Shown one piece after another: positions 7,165-15,036 of a stretch of DNA of 64,000 nt. Position 1 is the stretch's first letter. Each line of letters opens with the position of its first letter. The notes under the pieces are model-generated. The model did no database searches. It was not told the DNA's origin and was given only the letters and a program-made list of their open reading frames with translations. Source of the stretch: Ornithinimicrobium faecis (GTDB taxonomy: Bacteria > Actinomycetota > Actinomycetes > Actinomycetales > Dermatophilaceae); NCBI RefSeq assembly GCF_023923225.1, contig NZ_CP099489.1, positions 186,001-250,000 of the forward strand. The letters are read 5' to 3'. The translations under genes were made by a program, and so were the position numbers.

Positions 7165-8376
7165 GTGGACCCCATTCGCAACCCCTATGCCCCCGGCGCC
7201 GGCCAGCGCCCGCCCGAGCTCGCCGGTCGCGACGAGCAGCTCGATCGCTTCCACGTGGTGCTCGAGCGCATCCAGCGCGGCCGCCCCGAGCGCTCGATGA
7301 TCCTGACCGGGCTGCGCGGTGTCGGCAAGACCGTGCTGCTCAACGCGCTGCGCTCGACCGCGGTGCGGGCGCGGTGGGGCACCGGCAAGTTTGAGGCCCG
7401 CCCCGACCAGGCGCTGCGCCGCCCGCTCGCCGCCGCGCTGCACATGGCGGTCCGCGAGCTCGGTCACCCGCGCGGTGAGGACCTCGACCACGTGCTCGGG
7501 GTGATCAAGGCGTTTGCCCAGCGTGACCAGCCGGGCGCCAAGCTGCGCGACCGGTGGAATCCGGGCATCGACGTGCCCGCGATCGCCGGGCGCGCCGACT
7601 CCGGTGACATCGAGATCGACCTGGTCGAGCTGCTCACCGACGTCGGCGGGCTCGCGGCAGACGTGGGCAAGGGCGTGGCGATCTTCATCGACGAGATGCA
7701 GGACCTGGCACCCGAGGACATCTCCGCGATCTGCGCCGCCTGCCACGAGCTGTCCCAGTCGGCCCTGCCCGTGATTGTCGTCGGCGCCGGCCTGCCGCAC
7801 CTGCCAGCGGTGCTGTCGGCGAGCAAGTCCTACTCCGAGCGGCTGTTCCGTTACACCCGCATTGACCGGCTGGACCGGGACAACGCGGACAAGGCGCTGC
7901 GCATGCCGGCCCAGGACGAGGACGCAGACTTCACCACCGAGGCCCTCGACGCGCTCTATGCAGCGACGGGTGGCTATCCCTATTTCATCCAGGCCTACGG
8001 CAAGGCCGTGTGGGACCACGCGCCGCAGAGCCCGATGACTGACGAGGACGTGCGGGTCGCCGCCCCGGAGGCCGAGGAGGAGCTCGCCGTCGGGTTCTTC
8101 GGCTCGCGCTATGAGCGGGCGACCCCGGGGGAGCGGGAGTATCTGCGGGCCATGGCTGACCTCGGGGCGCAGGCTGCCGAGGAGGACCCGGACTCCGTGG
8201 ACGCGATCGAGTCGGTCGCCACCTCCGACGTGGCGACCCACCTGGCACGCAAGGCCCAATCACTCTCGCCGGCGCGGGACGCCCTGCTGAAGAAGGGCCT
8301 GATCTACTCCGGCGAGCGCGGCCGGATCGCCTTCACCGTGCCCCACTTCGGGCGCTATCTGCGCTCGCAGACCTGA
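7165..8376 (+). CDS. AAA+/ORC-like ATPase
   Basis: 403-residue P-loop ATPase. Walker A is GLRGVGKT (residues 49-56), Walker B IFIDEMQDL (about residues 173-181), and a sensor-1-like stretch VIVVGAGLPHL follows. The architecture of N-terminal AAA domain, helical lid (TGGYPYFIQAYG) and C-terminal winged-helix-like part (LLKKGLIYSGERGRIAF) matches the ORC/Cdc6-like bacterial AAA ATPases (AAA_16/AAA_22) widely found as single genes in actinobacteria. No partner gene (nuclease, transposase) is adjacent, so a defence or transposition role cannot be claimed. Starts with GTG. A strong hairpin follows at 8453. Confidence 0.8.
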   Translation: MDPIRNPYAPGAGQRPPELAGRDEQLDRFHVVLERIQRGRPERSMILTGLRGVGKTVLLNALRSTAVRARWGTGKFEARPDQALRRPLAAALHMAVRELGHPRGEDLDHVLGVIKAFAQRDQPGAKLRDRWNPGIDVPAIAGRADSGDIEIDLVELLTDVGGLAADVGKGVAIFIDEMQDLAPEDISAICAACHELSQSALPVIVVGAGLPHLPAVLSASKSYSERLFRYTRIDRLDRDNADKALRMPAQDEDADFTTEALDALYAATGGYPYFIQAYGKAVWDHAPQSPMTDEDVRVAAPEAEEELAVGFFGSRYERATPGEREYLRAMADLGAQAAEEDPDSVDAIESVATSDVATHLARKAQSLSPARDALLKKGLIYSGERGRIAFTVPHFGRYLRSQT

Positions 8377-8452
8377 CGCTGCCCGGTCAGGCCAAACTCT
8401 GGACGCGGACCGGAGCCGCAGGGTCGCCCAGCCGTCAACTGAGAGCACCTCC

Positions 8453-8490
8453 CGGTTCTTAGAGCCTGCCGCGGCAGGCTCCAAGAACCG
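8453..8490 (+). terminator. Long hairpin terminator after the AAA ATPase gene
   Basis: Stem CGGTTCTT + GAGCCTGCC pairs with GGCAGGCTC + AAGAACCG: 17 pairs with one internal mismatch (8461/8482) and a 2-nt loop, followed by TTTCC. It reads as a rho-independent terminator serving the plus-strand ATPase gene. The near-palindromic stem with a minimal loop could also be a small repeat element, but no second copy was seen in the window. Confidence 0.7.
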
Positions 8491-8554
8491 TTTCCTGCTG
8501 TCAGTCCCGGCGGGCAAAGTCTCGCCCGTGTCACCGGGGCGCAAGGATCGTCGG

Positions 8555-9037
8555 ATGCGACAGACCAGCCACGAACCAGCTGGCTACTCCTGCCCGTTCT
8601 GTCGTCTCCAGGCTGGTGTCTGGAACGATCGGAACCAGCCCAGCGACGTCGTCGCCGTCACCGATCGTGCTTTCGCTCGCATCGCACCCAAGTGGTGGCC
8701 CGCCAATCCGGGGGCAGCTCTGGTCATCCCGCGGCGGCATGTGGAGAACCTCTACGAGATGGACGCTGACGACGGTCATGCGGTGTGGGATCTCACCCAG
8801 CAGGTCGCGACGGCGATGCGCGTCGCCTATGGCTGCGAGGGGACCTCCACCCGACAGCACAACGAGCCAGCAGGTGGTCAAGACGTGTGGCACCTGCACG
8901 TCCACGTCTTCCCGCGGTTCGCCGACGACGCCCTCTATCAACGCCACGACGACGCGCGCTGGGTCACTGTTGATGAACGGCGCCCGTTCGCAGACAAGTT
9001 GCGCTCCGCCCTGCAGTTGCCGACCACGTTCGCCTGA
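8555..9037 (+). CDS. HIT-family (histidine triad) protein
   Basis: 160-residue HIT-fold protein, apparently intact. The triad HLHVHVF is at residues 113-119; the N-terminal CPFC pair (residues 13-16) is a metal-binding feature of many bacterial HIT hydrolases. HIT proteins hydrolyse nucleotide phosphoramidates or AP4A-type dinucleotides. The ATG at 8555 follows a purine-rich stretch. The 3' half of this gene (from 8804) is duplicated at 10977-11210 as a headless copy. It is convergent with a GNAT gene whose 5' part was displaced by the insertion described at 9453-10976. Confidence 0.85.
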   Translation: MRQTSHEPAGYSCPFCRLQAGVWNDRNQPSDVVAVTDRAFARIAPKWWPANPGAALVIPRRHVENLYEMDADDGHAVWDLTQQVATAMRVAYGCEGTSTRQHNEPAGGQDVWHLHVHVFPRFADDALYQRHDDARWVTVDERRPFADKLRSALQLPTTFA

Positions 9038-9452
9038 TCGGGCTCATGTTGAAATAGCGGCCGCGAGTTGGTCAGAGGCTGGCTCGTCGGGGCCCGTTGT
9101 GCCGGCACTCCCGTGACTGCCATGACGGCGCCGAGGGAGTTGGGCCCTGATGTGGCGGGGAACCTGCCGAGCGGATGAGCACCTCCGCGGGGTGTCCGGT
9201 GAGCCCGCTGCGAGCAAGCTATGGGACGTCGAAGCGGTGCGGGATGGTGTCGCTTCCCTCCCGGTGCGGCGTGAAGCCCATGGCCGCGTAGTAGGCCAGT
9301 GCGGCGGAGTTGTCGCTGCCGATGCTCGCGTCGATGTGCCTCAGCCCGGCGGCCTTCGCTGCTGCCAGAGACGTGGCGAAGAGACGGCGACCAAGTCCGG
9401 TGCGACCAGCCTCAGGGTGGATGTGGGTGCCGATGATCCCCCACCCCTCACC
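8804..9452. repeat. Left copy of a ~650-bp direct repeat (649 bp)
   Basis: Covers the 3' half of the HIT gene, the HIT-GNAT intergenic region and the 3' part of the GNAT gene. It matches 10977-11617 with about six substitutions and one 8-nt deletion in the right copy. Sequence identity stops abruptly on both sides. With the right copy it brackets a 1.5-kb insert. This is the arrangement left when a circle carrying the 649-bp segment integrates by one crossover. Confidence 0.9.
9219..9452 (-). pseudogene. GNAT acetyltransferase, C-terminal fragment (left copy)
   Basis: Codes for the GNAT core from GEGWGIIGTHIHPEAGRTGLG (the acetyl-CoA-binding R/QxxGxG/A-type loop) through SALAYYAAMGF to the natural C-terminus and a TAG at 9219-9221. 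The N-terminal two-fifths, present in the right copy at 11618-11845, is missing. At 9453 the sequence switches to the insert, whose frame happens to stay open for another 78 codons with no GNAT similarity. Conserved motifs are intact but the protein is headless, so it is most likely non-functional. Confidence 0.75.
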
Positions 9453-9547
9453 GCCAACGGCACGCTGGGCCACGGACTCACCCCGGCCCCAGGCCAGGTC
9501 ATGGTCGCTGCGCAACCCAGGTTCAACCCGCTCAGTCAGGTCCGTTA

Positions 9548-10234
9548 TCAGCGCTGGCTTCGGACAGTCTGATCCTCCACGACCTCGGCGACGATCTCCG
9601 GAGTTGAGCGGGTGGCCAGATCGTCGAGCTCGGCGATGCTCACCGACTCGGGCAGTTCGGTGGCCTCGCTGTCGTAACGCACCCAACTGCCGCCGGAGTT
9701 ACCCGAGGTGTATATGCCCGACCAATCGTCGGTGGCGAGCCACCGGTCGCTCACCTGCTCCCCCCGGATGACCCATGGCTTGAGGAAGAGCAGGTACTCG
9801 CCGGGCTCACCCAGAAGGGGACTCCCTGACTCGTCGTGGGCAATCGTCGCCACACGCACCTGCTCGGGCCGCTCACCGGCGATCGGCTCGGCAAGTTCGA
9901 GCGTCACTACTGCGATGGCCGTGCCTGCAATGGTGTCATGATCGACCACCCCGGTAGACTGGAAAATCCCGATGGTGCTGCTGTCATGAGCCATTTCCTT
10001 GAGGCTCGTGTACATCCTTACCCGCGAGAATTCAGCCGACCCATCGCTAGTCGTTTCTTCACTCTGCGGGGTCTGGATGCTGCCCTCCGTAGCGCTCGGC
10101 GTCAGGACTTGATCGTGCTCCCCTGTGCCGACACCACTCGACGCGCCAGAACATGCTGTTGCAGCCAGACACAGGATGCCTGCACTTGCCACCCATCGGT
10201 ATCGTGGAGAACGAGACATCTTGACTCCGATCAT
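9548..10234 (-). CDS. Putative lipoprotein in the insert
   Basis: 228 residues. A signal peptide with lipobox LAATAC (Cys28) is followed by a Ser/Thr/Glu-rich linker and a globular domain with TIAGTAIAVVTLELAEPIAG and GEYLLFLKPW, resembling small secreted beta-rich domains with no assigned function. The ATG at 10234 overlaps the stop of the upstream protease pseudogene as ATGA; an internal ATG gives MSRSPRYRW as an alternative start. The tight coupling suggests the two were one operon, and the lipoprotein may have been a partner or inhibitor of the protease. No family was recognised. Confidence 0.65.
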   Translation of the reverse strand: MIGVKMSRSPRYRWVASAGILCLAATACSGASSGVGTGEHDQVLTPSATEGSIQTPQSEETTSDGSAEFSRVRMYTSLKEMAHDSSTIGIFQSTGVVDHDTIAGTAIAVVTLELAEPIAGERPEQVRVATIAHDESGSPLLGEPGEYLLFLKPWVIRGEQVSDRWLATDDWSGIYTSGNSGGSWVRYDSEATELPESVSIAELDDLATRSTPEIVAEVVEDQTVRSQR

Positions 10235-10925
10235 CCGTAAATATTCACGACCCCAGCCCGATCATCGGGTCGAGGCGTTGAGTACGACGGGCAAGGCCCC
10301 CCAGGGTAGAGCAAATACCAAGGCGTAGGCGTCATTATCGCAATGGGGCGCGAATTATTGCTGTCGCATAATGTTTGACTTGTTTCGTGAGCCAACCCCA
10401 ACGCGTGGCCGAACTCGTGACCCCAATAGACTTTCCGCTCCGTCGTGCTCCACGATTCTGTATAATCCCGATTCAGCGTTAACTGCATTGACGAGTGACT
10501 CCACGTCCCGTTCGATAAGCAGACGGGACCAAGGTTTAGGTTACCCCGGCGATGCATGAGTCCCGCCTATGTGGTATTTCCGTAATAGTTGGCTCGAATG
10601 TGGATGTCGGCAGACGTCGCACTAGTTCGGCAGACGTCGCACTAGTCCAGAGAAGCGAGATGTCCGTGTTAAGGCTGTTCCATGAGTACGCGGCACTTGC
10701 AGCAGACGTATAGTACGAATGACTCGATGGGATCTGATAGGTAACGCGTGTGTCACTAGATCCCCAGTTACACGACAGGTGGGCCCACTGCGGGCCAGGA
10801 CCCGCGGCTACATCGGCAACTGCCGCAGGGGTGCCACGTTTGAGTGCGTCTGGGGACACGTCCCCGGCATGGGGCACCACCATGAGGAGCAGCGATACCA
10901 CGATAGCAGCGGCTGTGCGTGCCAT
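10231..10925 (-). pseudogene. Matrixin-like (metzincin) zinc metalloprotease, disrupted
   Basis: Two adjoining frames make one secreted protease. The 5' part (10925 to about 10630) has a signal peptide and a SAAYSWNSLN segment typical of matrixin catalytic domains. The 3' part (from 10557) contains the metzincin zinc motif HEFGHALGLAHE with its expected third His. Two lesions separate them. A 20-bp tandem duplication (10607-10626 = 10627-10646) shifts the frame; removing one copy restores DIHIRANYYGNTT. An in-frame TAG follows at 10567-10569, just before AGLMHRRG. Both must be reverted to recover the full protein, so this is a genuine pseudogene rather than a single sequencing slip. Confidence 0.8.
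10607..10646. repeat. 20-bp perfect tandem duplication inside the protease pseudogene
   Basis: Two adjacent identical copies of TCGGCAGACGTCGCACTAGT. The length is not a multiple of three, so the duplication shifts the protease reading frame. It looks like a replication-slippage event after the insert was acquired. Confidence 0.9.
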
Positions 10926-10976
10926 GGGCGAACATTAGTACCGGCCGAACGGAGTGTCAACAACGGGGTGCGGCGA

Positions 10977-11210
10977 GTCGCGACGGCGATGCGCGTCGCC
11001 TATGGCTGCGAGGGGACCTCCACCCGACAGCACAACGAGCCAGCAGGTGGTCAAGACGTGTGGCACCTGCACGTCCACGTCTTCCCGCGGTTCGCCGACG
11101 ACGCCCTCTATCAACGCCACGACGACGCGCGCTGGGTCACTGTTGATGAACGGCGCCCGTTCGCAGACAAGTTGCGCTCCGCCCTGCAGTTGCCGACCAC
11201 GTTCGGCTGA
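10977..11210 (+). pseudogene. HIT-family protein, C-terminal fragment (right copy)
   Basis: Repeats the last 77 codons of the HIT gene at 8555-9037, including HLHVHVF, with one codon change at the end (Ala to Gly). The N-terminal half, including the CPFC pair, is absent. The upstream sequence is insert DNA containing the protease promoter region. It has no plausible start or ribosome-binding site and is inferred non-functional. Confidence 0.8.
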
Positions 11211-11617
11211 TCGGGCTCATGTTGAAATAGCGGCCGCGAGTTGGTCAGAGGCTGGCTCGTCGGGGCCCGTTGTGCCGGCACTCCCGTGACTGCCATGACG
11301 GCGCCGAAGGAGTTGGGCCCTGATGTGGCGGGGAACCTGCCAAACGGATGAGCACCTCCGCGGGGTGTCCGGTGAGCCCGCTGTGAGCAAGGTATGGGAC
11401 GTCGAAGCGGTGCGGGATGGTGTCGCTTCCCTCCCGGTGCGGCGTGAAGCCCATGGCCGCGTAGTAGGCCAGTGCGGCGGAGTTGTCGCTGCCGATGCTC
11501 GCGTCGATGTGCCTCGGCCTTCGCTGCTGCCAGAGACGTGGCGAAGAGACGGCGACCAAGTCCGGTGCGACCAGCCTCAGGGTGGATGTGGGTGCCGATG
11601 ATCCCCCACCCCTCACC
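10977..11617. repeat. Right copy of the ~650-bp direct repeat (641 bp)
   Basis: Matches 8804-9452 at about 99% identity apart from an 8-nt deletion near 11516. Substitutions include the loss of the GNAT stop codon (TAG to TAC). Between the HIT and GNAT remnants (11211-11391) it holds only duplicated intergenic sequence. Confidence 0.9.
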
Positions 11618-11845
11618 CACGTCGTAGGGGTTTCCGGGCCACGCCCGCTTGAGTGACTGGAAACCGATCACCCGCCCCTCGCGCTCGGCGACAGTGCACG
11701 CGATTCTGTATTCCGGATCGAGGTGTCGCTCGCGAACCAGTGCTGCGTCGGACGCGCTCGCGCGCAGGCCTGCGCGATAGATCGCGTTCTGCACCTCGGC
11801 CATGTCCTCAGCGTCAGTGGTCAGCGCGGGCCGTGTCTCAATCAT
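11392..11845 (-). pseudogene. GNAT acetyltransferase, full-length but frameshifted (right copy)
   Basis: Starts at the ATG at 11845 with a normal GNAT N-terminus (MIETRPALTTDAEDMAEVQ) and continues through EGRVIGFQSL and the acetyl-CoA loop EAGRTGLGRRL. An 8-nt deletion relative to the left copy (near 11516) then shifts the frame. The true continuation (RHIDASIGSDNSAALAYY...) is in another frame, and its stop is also lost (TAG to TAC). Together the two loci hold every piece of the ancestral gene but no intact copy. Recombination between the repeats with left-copy sequence retained at 9219-9340 would regenerate it. Confidence 0.8.
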
Positions 11846-11985
11846 GCGTCCAACGTAATGCCCGATCGGCGGCGTCAGTCTGAGCGAAGAAGCACTTTCA
11901 GCCCTCGCCCAGCGACACACTCGCGTGGAAGGATCATCGGGATGCGATCGACCAGCCAGCATCCTTCGACTGAGAGAGATCAGAG

Positions 11986-12774
11986 ATGACACGCTTCGGC
12001 CGGGACGACGACCTCACGGCAGCCGAGTTTGACCGGGTGGACCTGACGGGTGCCCGCTTTGAGCGCAGCCGTCTGCGGGGTGTGCGCATCACCTCCAGCG
12101 ACCTGTCCGGGATGGTGGTGCGCGGCAGTGACGTGATGAATGTCGAGATCGACTCACCCTGGATCGGGGAAGGTGACTTCTTCAGGGTCAACGGCGTCGA
12201 CGTGATCCCGCTGGTGGAGGCTGAGCTCAACGCTCGCTTCCCCGGTCGCGAACTGCAGCGGGCCGGCGACCCGGCTGGACTTCAGGCTGCCTGGGCCGCA
12301 CTCCAGGACACCTGGGCCGCCACCCTGGAGTGCGCCGAGTCGATGCCCGCCGGCACGGTGGATGAGTCCGTCGATGGCGAGTGGTCGCTGAGCCAGACGC
12401 TGCGGCACCTGGTCATGGCCACCGACACGTGGCTGGGCAAGGCAGTCCTGCGCCTCGAGCAGCCCTATCACCCGCTCGCCCTGGCCAACGAGGGCGCGGC
12501 CGAGGACGGCCTCGACATGTCTGTGTTCACCACCAAGACCCCGACGTATGCCGAGGTGCTGGCTGCCCGACGCGACCGGACCACCCTGGTGGGCAACTTC
12601 CTCGCCGAGGTGAGCGTCGGCACACTGGATGAGCAGCGCCAGAACCCCTGGGCGCCACAGCATCCGGAGACGGTCCGCTCCTGCCTGCACACCATCCTCG
12701 AGGAGGAGTGGGAGCACCATCGCTATGCCGTCCGGGACCTCGACGTCCTCGAGCAGCGCAGCGAAGCACAGTGA
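11986..12774 (+). CDS. DinB-family protein with N-terminal pentapeptide-like segment
   Basis: 262 residues. Residues 8-55 show loose five-residue periodicity (LTAAEFDRVDLTGARFERSR), as in pentapeptide repeats. The remainder is a DinB/DUF664-type four-helix domain with a histidine at the end of helix two (LRHLVMATDTWLGKAVL) and EEEWEHHRYAVRDL near the C-terminus, providing the usual metal-binding histidines. This fusion is common in actinobacteria. DinB-fold proteins are often thiol-dependent (mycothiol) metalloenzymes; no substrate is known. The gene begins right after the repeat region and its composition is normal for the chromosome. Confidence 0.75.
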   Translation: MTRFGRDDDLTAAEFDRVDLTGARFERSRLRGVRITSSDLSGMVVRGSDVMNVEIDSPWIGEGDFFRVNGVDVIPLVEAELNARFPGRELQRAGDPAGLQAAWAALQDTWAATLECAESMPAGTVDESVDGEWSLSQTLRHLVMATDTWLGKAVLRLEQPYHPLALANEGAAEDGLDMSVFTTKTPTYAEVLAARRDRTTLVGNFLAEVSVGTLDEQRQNPWAPQHPETVRSCLHTILEEEWEHHRYAVRDLDVLEQRSEAQ

Positions 12775-12802
12775 GCCCGAGCGTCGCGGATAGGCTGGTC
12801 GC

Positions 12803-13216
12803 ATGCGCACCATCGGCAACATCTTGTGGTTCATCCTGGCCGGTTGGTGGCTCGCGCTGCTCTACGTCGTCGCCGGCGTCATCGCCTGCATCCTGATCAT
12901 CACGATCCCCTTCGGGCTCGCCTCCTTCCGCCTGGCCAGCTTCGTGCTGTGGCCGTTCGGTCGCACGACGGTCTGGCGCCAGGACGCCGGGTTCTGGTCG
13001 GTCGTGGGCAACATCCTGTGGATCCTGCTGCTCGGCTGGGAGCTGGCGATCGGTCACCTGATCGCGGGAGCCCTGCTCTGCCTGACCATCATCGGGATCC
13101 CGTTTGGCATCGCCTGCTGGAAGATGGTGCCGCTCGCACTGCTCCCGCTCGGTCAGCAGGTCGTGCCCGTCTCGCAAGCTCGCTTCGACCGGTTCGCGGT
13201 GCCCGTCACCCGCTGA
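12803..13216 (+). CDS. yccF: YccF-domain inner-membrane protein
   Basis: 137 residues with two repeats of the YccF module: each has GNILWFILAGWWLAL / GNILWILLLGWELAI followed by IITIPFGLASFRLA / IIGIPFGIACWKM. There are four hydrophobic segments. The family is a widespread small membrane protein of unknown function. It is followed by a short direct repeat (13220-13257) and a MarR regulator on the same strand, so co-transcription is possible. Confidence 0.88.
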   Translation: MRTIGNILWFILAGWWLALLYVVAGVIACILIITIPFGLASFRLASFVLWPFGRTTVWRQDAGFWSVVGNILWILLLGWELAIGHLIAGALLCLTIIGIPFGIACWKMVPLALLPLGQQVVPVSQARFDRFAVPVTR

Positions 13217-13219
13217 CGC

Positions 13220-13257
13220 TGCGCCAGTTCGGCCCCACCTTGCGCCAGTTCGGCCCC
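13220..13257. repeat. Tandem 17-18-bp repeat upstream of the MarR gene
   Basis: TGCGCCAGTTCGGCCCCAC occurs at 13220 and again, nearly identically, at 13241 (21-bp period, two helical turns), between the yccF stop and the MarR start. The spacing suits two regulator dimers on one DNA face, so autoregulation by the MarR protein is possible but unproven. Confidence 0.45.
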
Positions 13258-13286
13258 CACCATCCTGCATGACTAGGAATGTTTCG

Positions 13287-13778
13287 ATGGGGCAAATCGT
13301 TGTGCACAGTATGAACCGGACACAGCTGGCCAATGAGTCGTGGGAGGCACTCTTTCGAGCGCAGGTCGCCCTGAACGAGGAGTTTGCCAGTGAGGATGTC
13401 TGGGTCGAGGTGGCGCGCGTGGAGTATGACGTGCTCTACACCCTGTCGAAGGCACCCGACGGGCTGTCGATGGCCGAGCTGAACCGGGGCATCCTGATGA
13501 CGCAGGGCGGTCTGTCCAAGCTGGTCGCCCGCCTCGAGCAGCGCGGTCTCATCGAGCGGCAGCCGGTCCCGGGCGACCGTCGGGCGACCTGCCTGCTGCT
13601 GACCGAGGATGGTCGAGCGGTCCAGCGCCGGGTCGGCCTGCGGCACGGCACAGCAGTGGCCGCCACGATGACGCGGATCCTCGATGAGGACCAGATGCAC
13701 CAGCTCAGAGCGCTGGGCACCCACATCATTGACGCCCTGGACGCCGCACCCGTGACGCGCACGGCAGCCTCGGACTGA
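13287..13778 (+). CDS. MarR-family transcriptional regulator
   Basis: 163 residues from the ATG at 13287, which has AGGA eight bases upstream; ATGs at 13269 and 13311 are alternatives. The MarR winged helix is clear: LSMAELNRGILMTQGGLSKLVARL (helix-turn-helix), then EQRGLIERQPVPGDRRATCLLLT with the DxR wing motif. MarR proteins act as dimers sensing phenolic or oxidant signals. Neighbours give no obvious target apart from its own promoter repeat and upstream yccF. Confidence 0.88.
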   Translation: MGQIVVHSMNRTQLANESWEALFRAQVALNEEFASEDVWVEVARVEYDVLYTLSKAPDGLSMAELNRGILMTQGGLSKLVARLEQRGLIERQPVPGDRRATCLLLTEDGRAVQRRVGLRHGTAVAATMTRILDEDQMHQLRALGTHIIDALDAAPVTRTAASD

Positions 13779-13793
13779 GTCACCCCCGAGGGC

Positions 13794-14930
13794 TCAGGCG
13801 TGGGCCCCAGTGGTCACCTCCCCCACGACGAGCTCAGGGCGCAGGTCCTGCAGGTGCCCGATCCGCTCCACGGCCTCCTCGATCTCGGCCTGCCTTTTGC
13901 GGGTCACCCGAAACAGCGGCTCGACGGTGATGGTGACGCGCCGTCCCGCCTTGCGCTGGTGCCACACCCCCGCGACCTCGCCGTCCACCAGCACGATCGG
14001 ATAGTTGCCGGCCTGGCCGCCCGCCAGGGCGCGCTCCGCCGCACGACCGGGAAAGAACCGCTCGCGCGGGAAAGCCGCGATCCCCAGCGCATCAAAATAG
14101 GGGAGCAGCCGGATGCCGGTCGGCGGGTCTGCGGCGAAGTCCAGGTCGTCGTGGACCACCCACGCGCGCGTGCCCTCCAGGTCCACCTCGACGACTCGCC
14201 CCTGCCCGGTCAGTGCCTCAAAGGTCCGCGTCGCCCAGCCGATCGGTGCGGCGTGCCACTTGGCATAGGCGGCAGGCGTGCTGGGGCCGTATGCCGAGAG
14301 GTAGCGCAGGAGCAGCTGCTCGGCGGCCGCACGGGGCTCGATCGGCGCTGTGGTGGGGGGAGCGGTGTAGGTCACCGCCCGGCCACGGTTGGGTCCGAAG
14401 CTGAGCAGTCCGCGCCGGGCCGCCTCTGCCTGGACCAGGCGCCAGCGCGGCCACATCGTCTGGAAGGCCGGCATCACCAGGTCACCCGCCCACGACCCGA
14501 CCCGGTCAACAACTCCGTTGTGCAGCTCCTCGAGCGTCAGCGGCGCGGCAGCGCTGGCGGTGGTGTCGCCGATCGCTGCCCAGAGCCGGTCGACCTCGGC
14601 CGGGCTCGGCTGGAGGTCGGGACCGGCCGACATCCTCCCCGCAGGCATCGTCGCGAAGGTCCCGGTCCACAGGCCCAGGTCCGCCGCGGCGACGGTGTGG
14701 ATGGTCCCGCGCAGCCCCGAGGCGCGCACGAGCGACTGGTCGGCGAGCCCTGCCCGGACGTCGACGCAGGTCCCCTCCCGCAGCCGCAGGGCAATCGAGA
14801 GCTCGGCGGCAGAGGCAACCTGAGCCTGGGCTGCCAGCATCGTGTGGACCGCGGCGTCCGGCGTTGCTGCCCCCGCGAACTGCCGGGCCAGACGCCGGGC
14901 GTTGGCCTCCGGCCAGGTCACGGTGCGCAT
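13794..14930 (-). CDS. Winged-helix DNA-binding domain protein (HTH_42/AlkZ-like family)
   Basis: 378 residues. The sequence has the features of PF06224: LRGTIHTVAAADLGLW near residue 70, LLLRYLSAYGPSTPAAYAKW near residue 210, and the C-terminal DALGIAAFPRERFF ... VVWH-like ending. In this family AlkZ/YcaQ enzymes are DNA glycosylases that unhook interstrand crosslinks using a QxQ/QxD motif. Here HTMLAAQAQVASAAEL has a QAQ near residue 35, compatible with catalysis but typical also of non-enzymatic paralogues. The start at 14930 is where family similarity begins. It is convergent with the MarR gene. Confidence 0.7.
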   Translation of the reverse strand: MRTVTWPEANARRLARQFAGAATPDAAVHTMLAAQAQVASAAELSIALRLREGTCVDVRAGLADQSLVRASGLRGTIHTVAAADLGLWTGTFATMPAGRMSAGPDLQPSPAEVDRLWAAIGDTTASAAAPLTLEELHNGVVDRVGSWAGDLVMPAFQTMWPRWRLVQAEAARRGLLSFGPNRGRAVTYTAPPTTAPIEPRAAAEQLLLRYLSAYGPSTPAAYAKWHAAPIGWATRTFEALTGQGRVVEVDLEGTRAWVVHDDLDFAADPPTGIRLLPYFDALGIAAFPRERFFPGRAAERALAGGQAGNYPIVLVDGEVAGVWHQRKAGRRVTITVEPLFRVTRKRQAEIEEAVERIGHLQDLRPELVVGEVTTGAHA

Positions 14931-15036
14931 GAGAACAATCCAAGCGCAGGGCACCGACAGTGCACTGGGAGCGTGCTGTCGTGACTGCGTGCAGATGAGA
15001 GAGTGGTGGGTCAGGAACGACTGAGGTGAGGGTGCA

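Larger units (their letters stand above)
9453..10976. mobile_element. 1.5-kb insert between direct repeats (Campbell-type integration scar)
   Basis: The segment separates the two ~650-bp repeats and carries a lipoprotein gene and a broken metzincin-type protease gene. It is visibly richer in A/T than its flanks (for example 10240-10500) and lacks the CGGCATAC octamer frequent elsewhere. The left side keeps a complete HIT gene with a truncated GNAT; the right side keeps a truncated HIT with a complete-length GNAT. This reciprocal truncation is expected for single-crossover integration of a circular molecule. No transposase, integrase or terminal inverted repeats were found. Confidence 0.65.

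Noticed and set aside
8804..11617. Insertion sequence or composite transposon
   Set aside because: The repeats are gene fragments of HIT/GNAT, direct, about 650 bp, without transposase or terminal inverted repeats; integration by homology explains the truncations better.
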